Notes: a model not told the origin generated them from the letters alone. A stretch of DNA of 64,000 bases from Corynebacterium propinquum DSM 44285 (GCF_000375525.1 NZ_AQXC01000005.1:114219-178218), one strand, 5' to 3'; counted from the stretch's first letter, positions 1 to 9,409 are shown. Translations and numbers: made by a program.

Positions 1-1581
1 TTAGGGGCTTAAACATCGGTTGATCTCATTCGCATTAAACCGCATCAGATCCAGGTACGTCGGCACGTGTTCGTCCAGGCTGTCGCCGTAAATCGTGCAC
101 ACCTCTGCCCCGGCCCGGCGCGCGGTTTCTTCCAACGTGGAGGTGGAAGCAGCAGCATTCGGTTCGACGAACACCGCCGGGATATCCAGGTTTTCCAAGG
201 TGCGCTGCAGTGCGATCACATCGCGCGGGGATGGCTCGATCGAGGCATTCGGGGTAACAAAACCGGCGATATTAATCCCGTATCCCTGCTCCAAATAGGT
301 GTAGCCGTGGTGGGTGGTGACCAAGTGTCGGCGGTGTTCCGGAATCGCGTCGTACGCAGCGTGCAGTTCGTCGTCGACAAGCTGTACCTGCTGGTTATAT
401 TCGGCGGCGCGCTGCTGGTAGCGGTGGCCATTGGACGGGTCGGCTTTGGCCATCTGCTCGGCAATGACCTCCACGTACGCCCGCGCATTGCGGGTGTTGT
501 GCCACAGGTGCGGGTCGATCTCCCCGTGCAAGTGCTTGCCCAACACCGCTTGCGGCAACAGATAGGTCTCCTGGCCGGGGCGCCCCAAAAAGCGGTAGGC
601 CGGGTCCGGTGGGATGGGCTGCAGGGTCGACGACGGGATCGCGAGCACGGTGGTATTTGGGTCGAAGCTCGCGTCGTGGTCGCGCAGCGCGATGGTGCCG
701 TCGGCAAGATCTGCGGTGATATCCACGTGGCCGGAGTCGATGACGTGCGCGCCTTCCTCTGGGTTCACGCCGACGGCGACGGTGATGGTTTGTTCCTCGG
801 TGGCCTCTTCGCCCGGCTGTCCGGCAGCGGCGAAGGTGAGCTTATAGATGCCAGGTTCGCTAAACGCCCAGGACACGTGCGTGTGGGCGTTGGCAGGCAA
901 ATCAATGCCGGAATCAGACGGGAAAATGGGTTCCGGGGTGCCGAAGGTGGAAACGATATACGCCGAGACATCACCCGGGCCTTGGGCATCAGTCATGGTG
1001 AACTTCACCGAGTTCGCCTCCTGCGCCCCTTGCACGCGCAAGCCCAGCCACACGGCATCAAGAGCGATATTTTCCACCAACGGGATCAGCTCTGCCCCAT
1101 ACGATGGCGCAAGATCTGCGACGTCGACGACTTCCCCCGCGGTGGATTCGCGCAAAGTTTCGGCCAGCGCTGGTGGTTCCAGCAACAAACCGTTGGCGAA
1201 GGCCAGGTCGGCATAGGCGACTTCGCGAACCGTGCGCAGGCTGGGTTCGAAATCGTGCGGGTCCTTGCCGGGTGGGATGAGCGTGGTGACCTGCGCGTCG
1301 TCCCCAGCAACCTGGGAGACTAGATCCGCCAGGATCGGCGTGGTGGCCACGACCCGCAGCCTCGGTTCGGCATTGCCAGCTGCCTGGGTGTGGCTTCCGT
1401 GCGCCTGGCTTCCCTGTCCTTGGGCGCTTGCCGACGCACCACTGAACGCATATGCTCCCCCGGCCGTCGCTGTCAGCACCAACGCTGCTACCAGGCCGTA
1501 GCCCAGTTTTCGGGCGCCAGACCACTGCGCAATGCCTGTGCGCTGCGCGAATGTGGTTTCGCGGCGGTGTTTCATACTCAA
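1..1581 (-). CDS. Anchored-repeat metal ABC transporter, substrate-binding protein
   Basis: This 526-residue secreted protein resembles the cluster A-1 (ZnuA/TroA-type) metal-binding proteins and probably captures Zn or Mn outside the cell for an ABC importer whose other subunits would lie beyond base 1. It has a signal segment at about residues 28-46 with no lipobox Cys. Likely metal ligands are His109 (GKDPHDFEP), His358 (DPHLW), His424/425 (TTHHGY) and Asp500 (YGDSLD). A His in the third position is more typical of zinc than manganese binders. Residues about 165-345 are an insertion of the actinobacterial surface-anchored repeat, with HTHVSWAF at 233 and GHVD at 284. The stop codon is at bases 1-3. 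The gene lies 25 bp after the preceding repeat-protein gene, so they are probably co-transcribed. The family call is firm; the metal is inferred. Confidence 0.88.
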   Translation of the reverse strand: MSMKHRRETTFAQRTGIAQWSGARKLGYGLVAALVLTATAGGAYAFSGASASAQGQGSQAHGSHTQAAGNAEPRLRVVATTPILADLVSQVAGDDAQVTTLIPPGKDPHDFEPSLRTVREVAYADLAFANGLLLEPPALAETLRESTAGEVVDVADLAPSYGAELIPLVENIALDAVWLGLRVQGAQEANSVKFTMTDAQGPGDVSAYIVSTFGTPEPIFPSDSGIDLPANAHTHVSWAFSEPGIYKLTFAAAGQPGEEATEEQTITVAVGVNPEEGAHVIDSGHVDITADLADGTIALRDHDASFDPNTTVLAIPSSTLQPIPPDPAYRFLGRPGQETYLLPQAVLGKHLHGEIDPHLWHNTRNARAYVEVIAEQMAKADPSNGHRYQQRAAEYNQQVQLVDDELHAAYDAIPEHRRHLVTTHHGYTYLEQGYGINIAGFVTPNASIEPSPRDVIALQRTLENLDIPAVFVEPNAAASTSTLEETARRAGAEVCTIYGDSLDEHVPTYLDLMRFNANEINRCLSP

Positions 1582-1606
1582 TCTTTCTGCACGTTCGTCT
1601 GTGGTT

Positions 1607-3466
1607 TTATACCTGCGGGATCATTGCGGTCTGCGGCGGTTGTGGCGGCTGGGGTGGTTGCGTGCCGGTCGTCGCCGTTTGCGCTTTCGGATCGCCATCT
1701 GCGCCATCTGCGCTTTCTGGGCTTGCGTCGTCGCCCTCAGCTTTCGATTTCTTTATTGCGAAATGCGCAGCTGCCACGCCCAGGAACAGCAGGCCAAGGC
1801 CCAGCACGATGGCCGCGATATTGAACAGCTTGGAGTCTTGCCCGGCCAACGTGGAAGAAAAACCATTGCCCAGCGGGGTGCCGTCGGCAGCCAACCCTTG
1901 GGCCGCGAGTTGTTCTTCACTTAAGCCCTCGGTGGCGGCTAGGTCCGCGTCGGCACCACCACCAGCGCTACCTGCTGCCCCACCACCGGCGATGCCGGCA
2001 CCAGCGCATTCGCCACCATCGGGGTTGACTACCGCACCCAAGTCGAAGTGGCCGTCGCTAAAGGCACCACCCGGGTTGCTGCCACCGACGACGAAGTTCA
2101 GCGTGGCGTTGCCGGAAACTTTCTTGCCGTTGTTGAGCTGCGCGGACTGGGTGATGTTCACCTGATAGCGGCCCGGCGCGCCGAAGACCCAGTTTGGGTG
2201 CACGTGGGTGTTTCGTGGGATGGCTTTGCTGCCCTGGTATCCGCCACCTGCAGCGCGGAACCATTCTTCACCCACGATCTGGCCCAGTTGGCCTTGCGAG
2301 TACACGGTCATTGGGCCTGGTCCGCTAAAGCCGGTGATGTCCCAGCGCACGGCAGATGCCAGGTGCTCGTGCATTGATTGGTGCTGCGTATTAGCGCCTA
2401 GCCACGGCACGCCTGCGACCTGCGTGGCGCCGATCATCCAGGCTTTTCCTTCCGGCACGGTGCCGACGGTGCTCGGCAGGTTCACCTCGGCATTCGACGA
2501 TAGGTAGAACGTCGCCCCTTGTGCTGGGCGCCATTGCGGCGGGCTGGTGGTGTCGTCTTTGATTTGTGGCTGCAGACCTGGGGTGCATTGTGCGTTGCCG
2601 CCGCCGGAAGTGCTTGCCGACGCCGAACCGCCGGAAGCACCGGCTGGTGGAGCGGATTTCGGTGCTGGGCCCACATGCGCGCCACCGGCGCGTGGCCCTG
2701 GGGCTGCTCCCCCGCCACCCTGTGGTGCTGGGGCGCCAGGTTGGTTGCCTGCGTGGCCGCCGTGTCCACCGGCTTGTCCTCCACCGTGGCCGCCTGGTGC
2801 TGCAGGTGCTGGTGCATCCCCGGCTTCGCCGCCGACCTGCCAGGTGTAGGTCACCGCGTTACTGGATTGTCCGTTGGCGCTGGCATACACCGTCATCTGG
2901 TAGGTGCCCGGGTGGGTAAATGCCCAGTTGATGTGCTTGTGTGCGGGGTATGGCTGGTTGATGACCGAGCCGGTGCGCAGGTTGTAGGAGCCATCGTTGG
3001 TGACGGATTTGATGCCCCCGAAGCCTTCGGTTTCGAAGATGTAGACCTCGCCCGGGCCGGAGACGTCTTGGAAATTGAAGTCCACGGCTTGGTATCCGTC
3101 GGCAGCAATCGGTTGGGTGTCCCAGCCCGGCCAGATGACGTCGTGGTTTTGTGATTGGGGCAGGAAGTACGTCGCTTGGCCAATGCCATCGACGCCTGCT
3201 GTAGCTTCTGACCAGGCGGCGTCACTGACGTGCAGGACGACGTCGTCGCCAGGTCGTTGTACTCCGCCGCCGGTGATGTCTTCTTTCATCGACAGCGACA
3301 GTTCTCCGCCGTGTGAGGTGACGTAGAAAACGTCGACGTGTCCACGGTCGAAGGTTTGGGCTAGCGCGGTGGGGGCGAATGCGGCTACCCAGCACAGCAC
3401 CAAGGCTGTCAGCAGCGCGGAGTATGTGCGTGCTGGCCGTGGCGACACAGTGTGCAATGCGGTCAT
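1607..3466 (-). CDS. Surface-anchored repeat (choice-of-anchor M) protein
   Basis: This 619-residue secreted protein carries two copies of the actinobacterial surface-anchored repeat. A signal peptide spans residues about 15-36. The first repeat runs from GHVD (42-45) through FLPQSQ (101) to HKHINWAF (176-183). A Gly/Pro/His-rich linker (about 213-300) leads to a second repeat with HVHPNWVF (421-428). A GHFD motif follows at 472. Cys293 and Cys487 could pair in a disulfide. A membrane segment at about 549-571 and a charged Pro/Gln-rich tail replace an LPXTG sortase signal. It lies between a larger repeat protein (45 bp gap) and the metal-binding protein (25 bp gap), so it probably works in metal capture or hand-off at the envelope. 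Its exact role is unknown. Confidence 0.85.
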   Translation of the reverse strand: MTALHTVSPRPARTYSALLTALVLCWVAAFAPTALAQTFDRGHVDVFYVTSHGGELSLSMKEDITGGGVQRPGDDVVLHVSDAAWSEATAGVDGIGQATYFLPQSQNHDVIWPGWDTQPIAADGYQAVDFNFQDVSGPGEVYIFETEGFGGIKSVTNDGSYNLRTGSVINQPYPAHKHINWAFTHPGTYQMTVYASANGQSSNAVTYTWQVGGEAGDAPAPAAPGGHGGGQAGGHGGHAGNQPGAPAPQGGGGAAPGPRAGGAHVGPAPKSAPPAGASGGSASASTSGGGNAQCTPGLQPQIKDDTTSPPQWRPAQGATFYLSSNAEVNLPSTVGTVPEGKAWMIGATQVAGVPWLGANTQHQSMHEHLASAVRWDITGFSGPGPMTVYSQGQLGQIVGEEWFRAAGGGYQGSKAIPRNTHVHPNWVFGAPGRYQVNITQSAQLNNGKKVSGNATLNFVVGGSNPGGAFSDGHFDLGAVVNPDGGECAGAGIAGGGAAGSAGGGADADLAATEGLSEEQLAAQGLAADGTPLGNGFSSTLAGQDSKLFNIAAIVLGLGLLFLGVAAAHFAIKKSKAEGDDASPESADGADGDPKAQTATTGTQPPQPPQPPQTAMIPQV

Positions 3467-3511
3467 GTGCGGTTACTTTCCGGGGAGATGGAATCTGGGG
3501 GGGTGGTGGGT

Positions 3512-6163
3512 TTAGTTTTTTAGCTGCGGGAAACGGTCAGTGATGAAGTTAAACACCTGCGGTTGTAGCTCCATGAACAGTGCAACCATGCGGGCGATGA
3601 ACACACCGCCCAGCAGTGGTGCCAACAGATGGACGGGGTTGAACTTGGAGAAAAAGCCCTGCGGCGATGAGTCGCCCGGCTTGGATTGGTTACCTGGGTC
3701 CTTGGGCGCTTCAGGCTTGGGCTTTTTCTGCTCGTTCTGCTCATTGTGGTTGCCGGATTGTCCATCGCCAGGGCTTTGCTGGCCTGGGTCGTTTGGTTGG
3801 TTCGGGTTTGGCTGGCTCGGGTTACCCGGTTCGTGTGGCTTATTCGGGTTTGGCGCAGGGCTGGTTTTACAGGTCTCCAGAACCTCGTCACCAACTGCGA
3901 CGACGAGTTCTTGGCTCTCGGATTTCAGTTCCTGGCCCTCTTTTGTCGTGCCGCTGTAGCTGACGTCGAAGGTGTAGATTCCCGGATTAGAGAAAGCCCA
4001 GTGCACATGGGTGTGCGCCGAGTAATGAGATTCAATCGAATAATCCTGTTTGGTGGAGTCGGCAAGAATCTCATGATCGCCTCCGAAAGACCCCTTATCG
4101 ATGAACACACCCCAGCTGGAGTTTTCCGGTGTTTCACGTGGAACTAGGTTCAGAGATACCGGGCCGTCGAATTCGTCCTGCACCGGAATGGCTTCGGTGT
4201 TATATCCCGGCCACAAGACGGCTTTGTCCTGAGCCTGCGGCAAATAGTAAAACTCACTGTCTTTCTCGCCAATGAAGTTATACTTCTCGTCGCTCAAATG
4301 TTCAGGACGCTTCCGTTTCGCGTTATCACGGATCGCAAAAGCAACATCGTTCAAGGAACGCTCCACGGATTTATCCGCGGCAATCCGGGTATCGTCTTTC
4401 AACGCAATGTCGAGGCCATCTTTGGTGCGTTTGCCCAAGATATCGACATGGCCGCGATTGAGCATGATCTTGTTTTCACACACTGCGTGCCCAGCGTGCT
4501 CACCACTGCCCTGCTGCTCGTTGTTCTTCGGCGGTTTCTGCTGTTGCGCACCAGGTTTTTCCGCACCCGAGTTATCGGTACCGCCATCGCCGTGTCCTGA
4601 TCTTTGCAGCTCTGGTTTCACAGAGCCATCAATCTCACCCAAACGGAAGGTCGCCTCGGTGCTGGTTCCGGCATTGAATTTGTCTGTGACAATTCCGGAC
4701 GCAGCCTTACGGCCAAATCCAGCATGCGGAATGACATCAACTTTCAGAATCGCGTTTTCCGGCAAGTGCCCGTCTTCAAACCGAAGTGTGCCTTTGCCGT
4801 CCTTAAAGGTACCCGCCAAGTCTCGGTCTGAGGCGCCTTTTTCCAACCATTCTTCATTTTCATAGATGCCACCCGTAATCAGCCCCTGCAGCTGCGGATC
4901 TTTCGCCTCGACGACGATTTCTCCGACCCCATTGGCACCGGGGACGTATTTCACGGTGACCTCATCGTTCGTGATCGCAGTATTCGGTGCCGGGAAGTTG
5001 AAGGTCCGCAGGTTATTGCCCTTGGGCAGTTGCTCCGCATGATTTTCCGAGGTGGTTTCTACCCCAGCCTGGCCTGCGGAATATGCTAACGGTGCAGAAA
5101 TCCAGTGCGCAGAAGTTTCATCATCCGGGGTAAACACCGCTTGGATATTGGATTCTTGGGCGCTCAACAATTCATCCCAGGAGGCTTTACCGTTTTCAAC
5201 CTCAAGGTCGGTCAGGAAATAGCCGTCGACGAATAATGTCACGGTGCCCGAAAGCTCCGGATTTCCGGCGTCGAAAGAAATAGTAGAAAGTTTGTCATCA
5301 CCGTCGACAGTCGGGTCCGCTTTTTTCGCAACGCTTAAACGATAATTGGCCTCTGCAAGATTTGCTGTGCGCGCCTGATTGTAACGTTCCTGTAAAGGCT
5401 TCGTGGCCTCAGCCTTCGGCTGTTGGCCGCCCGCCTGAATCACCATAGTTCGTGGTTCGGAGGCCACATAAGTGCCGTCTTTGCGCAGACCGCTGGTTTG
5501 AAACTTCAGCTCATATCGTCCGGGTTTAGTAAATACGGTTCCGATGTGGTTGTGCTCGCCGGGCTCAATCGAAATAGAACGTGGCGACGATGCGCTAGTA
5601 CCCAAAAGGCGCAAGACATCGATTGAGTGTCCGGGCCTGTACTGCAGCTGTTCTACCTCACCCGGTCCATCCACTGACAACAGGTCTAACGAGACCCGGC
5701 CGTTCAGCATATCGTCGACGTTTAAGTCTTTTTCTGCACCATAACCAAGCCATGCTGGGTCTTGTCGGCCTCCCAATGGCGTTTCTGGCGAATACACGTA
5801 GGTATTACCTGGATTGCCAAGGTATCGCAGACGTTCATTGTCATCGACAGTGAACTGATACTGCTGCTTCTTATCAGCGCCGTCACTGTTATAGCCCTTA
5901 CCGACCCACACCGCCGACTCCGAGAGCTTGTGCGGGCCTTCGCCATTTTTCGCGTAGAGGTCGAACACCCCGGCGTCGTCTCGCACAGTGTATGGAGCGT
6001 CAATATGCTCTCTGGTGAGAATCTTTTTCCCATCGTCTGGCCCAGCGATTGCCGCTGGGAGCCCTGCGAACGTGGTGCCGAGAGCCGCGGTAACAGCGAT
6101 GACCAACCGAGTATTGCGACTACGCCGCCCTGCCGCACGTGAGCGACGAAGCTGTGGGGTCAT
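3512..6163 (-). CDS. Large ABC transporter-associated surface repeat protein
   Basis: This 883-residue protein is paralogous to the 979-residue product of the gene upstream. It has an Arg-rich n-region, a signal segment ending near AIAGPDDG, then a first repeat (HID near residue 50, HNHIGTVF near 205). A beta-rich middle follows, then a second repeat (GHVD near 570, HTHVHWAF near 720). The C-terminal region is rich in Pro, Asn, Gly and Lys, and a membrane anchor begins LLAPLLGGVF, followed by about 20 residues. It resembles the anchored-repeat wall proteins that accompany this type of metal ABC transporter. Its own promoter lies at 6217-6245, and it heads a unit with the two genes that follow. 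Metal binding by the HxH motifs is inference. Confidence 0.85.
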   Translation of the reverse strand: MTPQLRRSRAAGRRSRNTRLVIAVTAALGTTFAGLPAAIAGPDDGKKILTREHIDAPYTVRDDAGVFDLYAKNGEGPHKLSESAVWVGKGYNSDGADKKQQYQFTVDDNERLRYLGNPGNTYVYSPETPLGGRQDPAWLGYGAEKDLNVDDMLNGRVSLDLLSVDGPGEVEQLQYRPGHSIDVLRLLGTSASSPRSISIEPGEHNHIGTVFTKPGRYELKFQTSGLRKDGTYVASEPRTMVIQAGGQQPKAEATKPLQERYNQARTANLAEANYRLSVAKKADPTVDGDDKLSTISFDAGNPELSGTVTLFVDGYFLTDLEVENGKASWDELLSAQESNIQAVFTPDDETSAHWISAPLAYSAGQAGVETTSENHAEQLPKGNNLRTFNFPAPNTAITNDEVTVKYVPGANGVGEIVVEAKDPQLQGLITGGIYENEEWLEKGASDRDLAGTFKDGKGTLRFEDGHLPENAILKVDVIPHAGFGRKAASGIVTDKFNAGTSTEATFRLGEIDGSVKPELQRSGHGDGGTDNSGAEKPGAQQQKPPKNNEQQGSGEHAGHAVCENKIMLNRGHVDILGKRTKDGLDIALKDDTRIAADKSVERSLNDVAFAIRDNAKRKRPEHLSDEKYNFIGEKDSEFYYLPQAQDKAVLWPGYNTEAIPVQDEFDGPVSLNLVPRETPENSSWGVFIDKGSFGGDHEILADSTKQDYSIESHYSAHTHVHWAFSNPGIYTFDVSYSGTTKEGQELKSESQELVVAVGDEVLETCKTSPAPNPNKPHEPGNPSQPNPNQPNDPGQQSPGDGQSGNHNEQNEQKKPKPEAPKDPGNQSKPGDSSPQGFFSKFNPVHLLAPLLGGVFIARMVALFMELQPQVFNFITDRFPQLKN

Positions 6164-6216
6164 AACTCATAAGCCTTCCGTTATTATTAATGGGTTCCGT
6201 TTTCAACAATGGTGTC

Positions 6217-6245
6217 AAAATACCCTAGCTGAAAGTGGTTTGCAA
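6217..6245 (-). promoter_or_regulatory. Promoter with embedded palindromic box (metal operator candidate)
   Basis: On the minus strand a -35-like TTGCAA (6245-6240) and a -10-like TATTTT (6222-6217) are separated by exactly 17 bp. The imperfect palindrome TTGCAAACCACTTTCAG (6245-6229) covers the -35 and most of the spacer. The same arrangement and almost the same bases occur at 9313-9341. Position and palindromy suit a repressor such as a FUR-family metalloregulator (Zur), but the regulator is inferred. Confidence 0.6.
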
Positions 6246-6326
6246 CAAGGCTTAAGGTTCCCGGTGTGTCACACAGGAATCGTGGAGAAATGACCCCAGA
6301 CGTCGAGAAAGCCGTTCAGCTCTTCC

Positions 6327-9266
6327 CTACTTTCCCCACTTCGGAAGCCCTGGGATGCCCTGCGCAAAGAAATTTGCAACCTGCGGCTGCAGCTCCATAA
6401 ACAGCGCGACCATCCGAGCGATGAACACGATGCCCAGCACTGGTGCTAGCACGTGCACCGGGTTGAAGTTTGAGAAGAAGTTTTGCAGTGACCAACCGCC
6501 TGGCTTGGATTGATTGTCCGGCTGTTTTTCTGGCTGCTTCGGTGGCTGTGGCTTTGCAGGATTCTCCGGTTTCTTCGGGGCTTCCGGCTGTTTCCCACTG
6601 CCTGGCTTGTCTTGGTTTCCGGGCTTTCCAGGTGCAGGTTTGCCCGGCTGTGGATCTTTCGGCGCCTCAGGCTTTAACTCGCCACCTGGTTTTCCAGGTG
6701 CCGGTGCGGGCTCAGCCGGGCTACCCTCAGGCTTGCTTTCCTGCTCTGCTCCCGGTTTCGGTGTCTTACAGGTCTCCAAAGCTTCGTTGCCCACCGTAAT
6801 GACAAACTCTTGGGTCTCGGACTTCATCTCATGGCCGTCTTTATGCTTAGCGCTATAGCTCGCGTCAAAGGTGTAGACGCCGGGTTTAGAAAATGCCCAG
6901 TGGATGTGGGTGTGCGAGGAAAAGCTTGACTCAATCGAGTGATCATTCTTGGTTGAATCAGACAAGACCGTCGGCAGCTCGCCCAGTTGTCCATCGATAA
7001 ATGTTCCCCAGGTTGCACCTTCTGGTACATCACGTGGTTGCAAATTCAACGATACTGCGCCGTCAATATTGTCGAAATCGATATGCTCAGTGTTGTATCC
7101 TGGCCAAATAACCCCCGGGCGCTGAGCTTGCGGAAGGTAATAAAACCCGTCCTCTTGCTTACCAAGGAAGTCGAACTTCTCCCCTTGGTGCGCATCACGA
7201 CGCTTCTCCTTCGTGTTGTCTCGGACTACGAGTGCGACATCATTCAATGGGCGCTCCACACTCTTCTTGTCCACGATTCGCGTATCATCTTTCAAACTGA
7301 TGCCCAAGCCGTTGCCTTGGTGTTTCGCCAGGATATCCACGTGACCGCTATGCAAAAGATGCTTGCCGACACATACCCCACGCCCTTGCTGTGGAGCAGC
7401 GTTATCTCCTGGCGTGGTTTCCGGGGGAGTTTCCGGAACACCTGGTGAAGGCTCTGGTGTCGTTTCCGGGGGAGTTTCCGGAACACCTGGTGAAGGCTCT
7501 GGTGTCGTTTCCGGGGTGGTCTCTGGGCTGTCTGGCGACTCCGCTTCGCTATCCGCAGGAGGCTGCGAACCAGCACCATTGTCTCCAGGCTTCTCACCTT
7601 GCGGTCCTTGCCCAGCAGGGCCATCCCCTAACTGCACGGTGCCCACATGTTCTTGGTTCGGGACATATTTGTCCGTGATGACCCCCTTAGCATCCGCCAA
7701 GCCATAGGCTGGATGCGGGATCACGTTGATATACAGCACGCCTCCTGGGCCAGGCTGATAGCTCTTCGGAATCGTGAAATAGCCTTTACCGTTGACAATG
7801 GCACCTTCCATGCCCAACTCTGGGTAGCCCTTATTTTCAACATCTTCCAACTTGCTGTACACGCCACCAGTAAATGTGCCTTGAAAATTCGGGTCCTTGG
7901 CCTCTACGTAATAAGTGACGGTTTCCCCGTCGCCAGGAACATAACGCACATCGATGTCTTTGCTAGTCAGCGTGCTGCCAGCTTGCGGAATATTCATGTC
8001 CCGCTTGTTATTTCCCTGTGGCAGCGAATCCGACTTTTCTGCGCTGGTGGTCTCTTTGCGCTCGCCTGCTGAGTATGCCAACGGGGCCGAAATCCAGCGT
8101 GGCGCGGTTGCAGCAACCGACTCTTCAGGGGCCTCTGCATCGGCATTCCCGGAATGAGCAGCGCCAGCATCCGGAGTAAAGACAGCCTGGATATCCGACT
8201 GCTTTGGGCTCAACTGTTCATCCCAGGTGGCTTTGCCATCTTTCACCGGCAAATCAGTCAGGAAGTAACCGTCAACGAACAACGTCACGGTACCCGTAAC
8301 ATTCGGATTATTGGCATCAAAAACAATCGTCGAAAGCTTATCGTCACCATCGGCCTGTGGATCAGTTTTTGGAGCGATGCTCAAGCGATAATGTGCAGCG
8401 GCAGCATCTCCGTCTGGAGCCTTATTGTATCGATCCTCCAACGATTCCGTCTTCGTATCTAGTGGACGTTGCCCACCCACCTGAATCACCTGCGTACGCG
8501 GTGCCGAAGTAGTAAGTTTGCCGTCTTTGTCCAACGAGCTCACACGATAGGTCAGCTCATAGCGCCCTGGTTTCGTGAAAAGCGTGTTGATGTGGGTGTG
8601 TTCATGGGGCTTAATAGAAATGGAGTGCGGGGAAGTATCCGTTGTGCCAACGAGTCGCACCACTCCAAAGTTGCCGCTCGAATCATACCTATACTGCTCC
8701 ATGTCCCCAGGGCCATCGACGCTGAGCAAGTCCAGCGACACGCGCCCGCTCGGAATATCTGCAACTGGCAACTCTTCTTCAGCGCCGTACCCGTACCAGA
8801 TGGGCGAGTGATTGCTTCCCGACGATACGCTCGGGGCCTGCACGTAAGTCTCCCCCGGCTTACCGATAAAATTAAAATCGTCGTTTTCTGGCAGCGTTAC
8901 CTGATACTTCGATCCTTTCTTTGTTTGTGGGTTCTGCCAACCTTTGCCAATCCACAATGCTGATTCCGCAAAACCCGCAGTTGTTTCACTAAAATCACCA
9001 TTGACGCGCTCAGAATACTTTGAGCGCACGTCGTAGTGACCGGCTTTATCGGAAACCACAAAAGGCGAGTCAATGTGGCGCTCCGTCAAAATGAGCTTAC
9101 CGTCGTCGGGTCCTGCGCTAGCTGCAGGAAGCCCAACAAAGGCGGTGCTCAACGCGGCAGTTAATGCGACTGCGAGGCGGATACGCGGGCGACGCCGCTC
9201 CGCCGCCATAAACCGCCGCTGCCCCCGATCGCGCACGTCGGCACGCGAGAAATCTGTAGTTTTCAC
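6327..9266 (-). CDS. Large ABC transporter-associated surface repeat protein, paralog
   Basis: This 979-residue protein shares its architecture with the 883-residue neighbour. It has an Arg-rich n-region and a signal ending near ASAGPDDG. The first repeat has HID and HTHINTLF (near residue 223). The middle domains resemble those of the paralog. A Pro/Glu/Thr spacer holds a tandem repeat, and the second repeat has GHVD (near 642) and HTHIHWAF (near 787). A long Pro/Lys/Glu linker follows, then a membrane anchor whose residues (LAPVLGIVFIARMVALFM) closely match the paralog. There is no LPXTG signal. The gene has its own promoter (9313-9341), so it may be transcribed separately from the downstream three. 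Tandem duplication from a common ancestor is likely. Function is inferred from context only. Confidence 0.85.
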   Translation of the reverse strand: MKTTDFSRADVRDRGQRRFMAAERRRPRIRLAVALTAALSTAFVGLPAASAGPDDGKLILTERHIDSPFVVSDKAGHYDVRSKYSERVNGDFSETTAGFAESALWIGKGWQNPQTKKGSKYQVTLPENDDFNFIGKPGETYVQAPSVSSGSNHSPIWYGYGAEEELPVADIPSGRVSLDLLSVDGPGDMEQYRYDSSGNFGVVRLVGTTDTSPHSISIKPHEHTHINTLFTKPGRYELTYRVSSLDKDGKLTTSAPRTQVIQVGGQRPLDTKTESLEDRYNKAPDGDAAAAHYRLSIAPKTDPQADGDDKLSTIVFDANNPNVTGTVTLFVDGYFLTDLPVKDGKATWDEQLSPKQSDIQAVFTPDAGAAHSGNADAEAPEESVAATAPRWISAPLAYSAGERKETTSAEKSDSLPQGNNKRDMNIPQAGSTLTSKDIDVRYVPGDGETVTYYVEAKDPNFQGTFTGGVYSKLEDVENKGYPELGMEGAIVNGKGYFTIPKSYQPGPGGVLYINVIPHPAYGLADAKGVITDKYVPNQEHVGTVQLGDGPAGQGPQGEKPGDNGAGSQPPADSEAESPDSPETTPETTPEPSPGVPETPPETTPEPSPGVPETPPETTPGDNAAPQQGRGVCVGKHLLHSGHVDILAKHQGNGLGISLKDDTRIVDKKSVERPLNDVALVVRDNTKEKRRDAHQGEKFDFLGKQEDGFYYLPQAQRPGVIWPGYNTEHIDFDNIDGAVSLNLQPRDVPEGATWGTFIDGQLGELPTVLSDSTKNDHSIESSFSSHTHIHWAFSKPGVYTFDASYSAKHKDGHEMKSETQEFVITVGNEALETCKTPKPGAEQESKPEGSPAEPAPAPGKPGGELKPEAPKDPQPGKPAPGKPGNQDKPGSGKQPEAPKKPENPAKPQPPKQPEKQPDNQSKPGGWSLQNFFSNFNPVHVLAPVLGIVFIARMVALFMELQPQVANFFAQGIPGLPKWGK
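7417..7517. repeat. 45-bp tandem repeat in surface protein gene
   Basis: Two full 45-bp units (7417-7461 and 7462-7506) and the start of a third encode PETTPEPSPGVPETP-like segments in the spacer before the second repeat domain. Copy-number change would lengthen or shorten the stalk without breaking the frame. Confidence 0.9.
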
Positions 9267-9312
9267 TTATAAAGCCTTTCTTATTGAAACTCATTCCCAA
9301 TGAGTTCAGTTA

Positions 9313-9341
9313 AAAATAGCCTACCTGAAAACAGTTTGCAA
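9313..9341 (-). promoter_or_regulatory. Promoter with embedded palindromic box, second copy
   Basis: TTGCAA (9341-9336), a 17-bp spacer and TATTTT (9318-9313) precede the 979-residue repeat protein. The embedded box TTGCAAACTGTTTTCAG (9341-9325) differs from the copy at 6229-6245 only at its centre. Similarity continues a further 7-8 bases upstream (CTTGTTGCAA). Conservation between two otherwise diverged upstream regions argues for selection on the box. Confidence 0.6.
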
Positions 9342-9409
9342 CAAGACTGAAAACTACCTGCTTAGAGCCATGAAATTTCACAGCTCCACTCCCGGACTAC
9401 CGCACGGCG

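Noticed and set aside
67..1323. 418-residue plus-strand frame
   Set aside because: It is the complement of the substrate-binding protein gene, which has a signal peptide and metal ligands. The plus frame has neither.
4130..4145. parS-like TGTTTCACGTGGAACT
   Set aside because: It has two mismatches, lies in a surface-protein gene far from the other sites, and is read in a normal RET codon context. Chance is likely.
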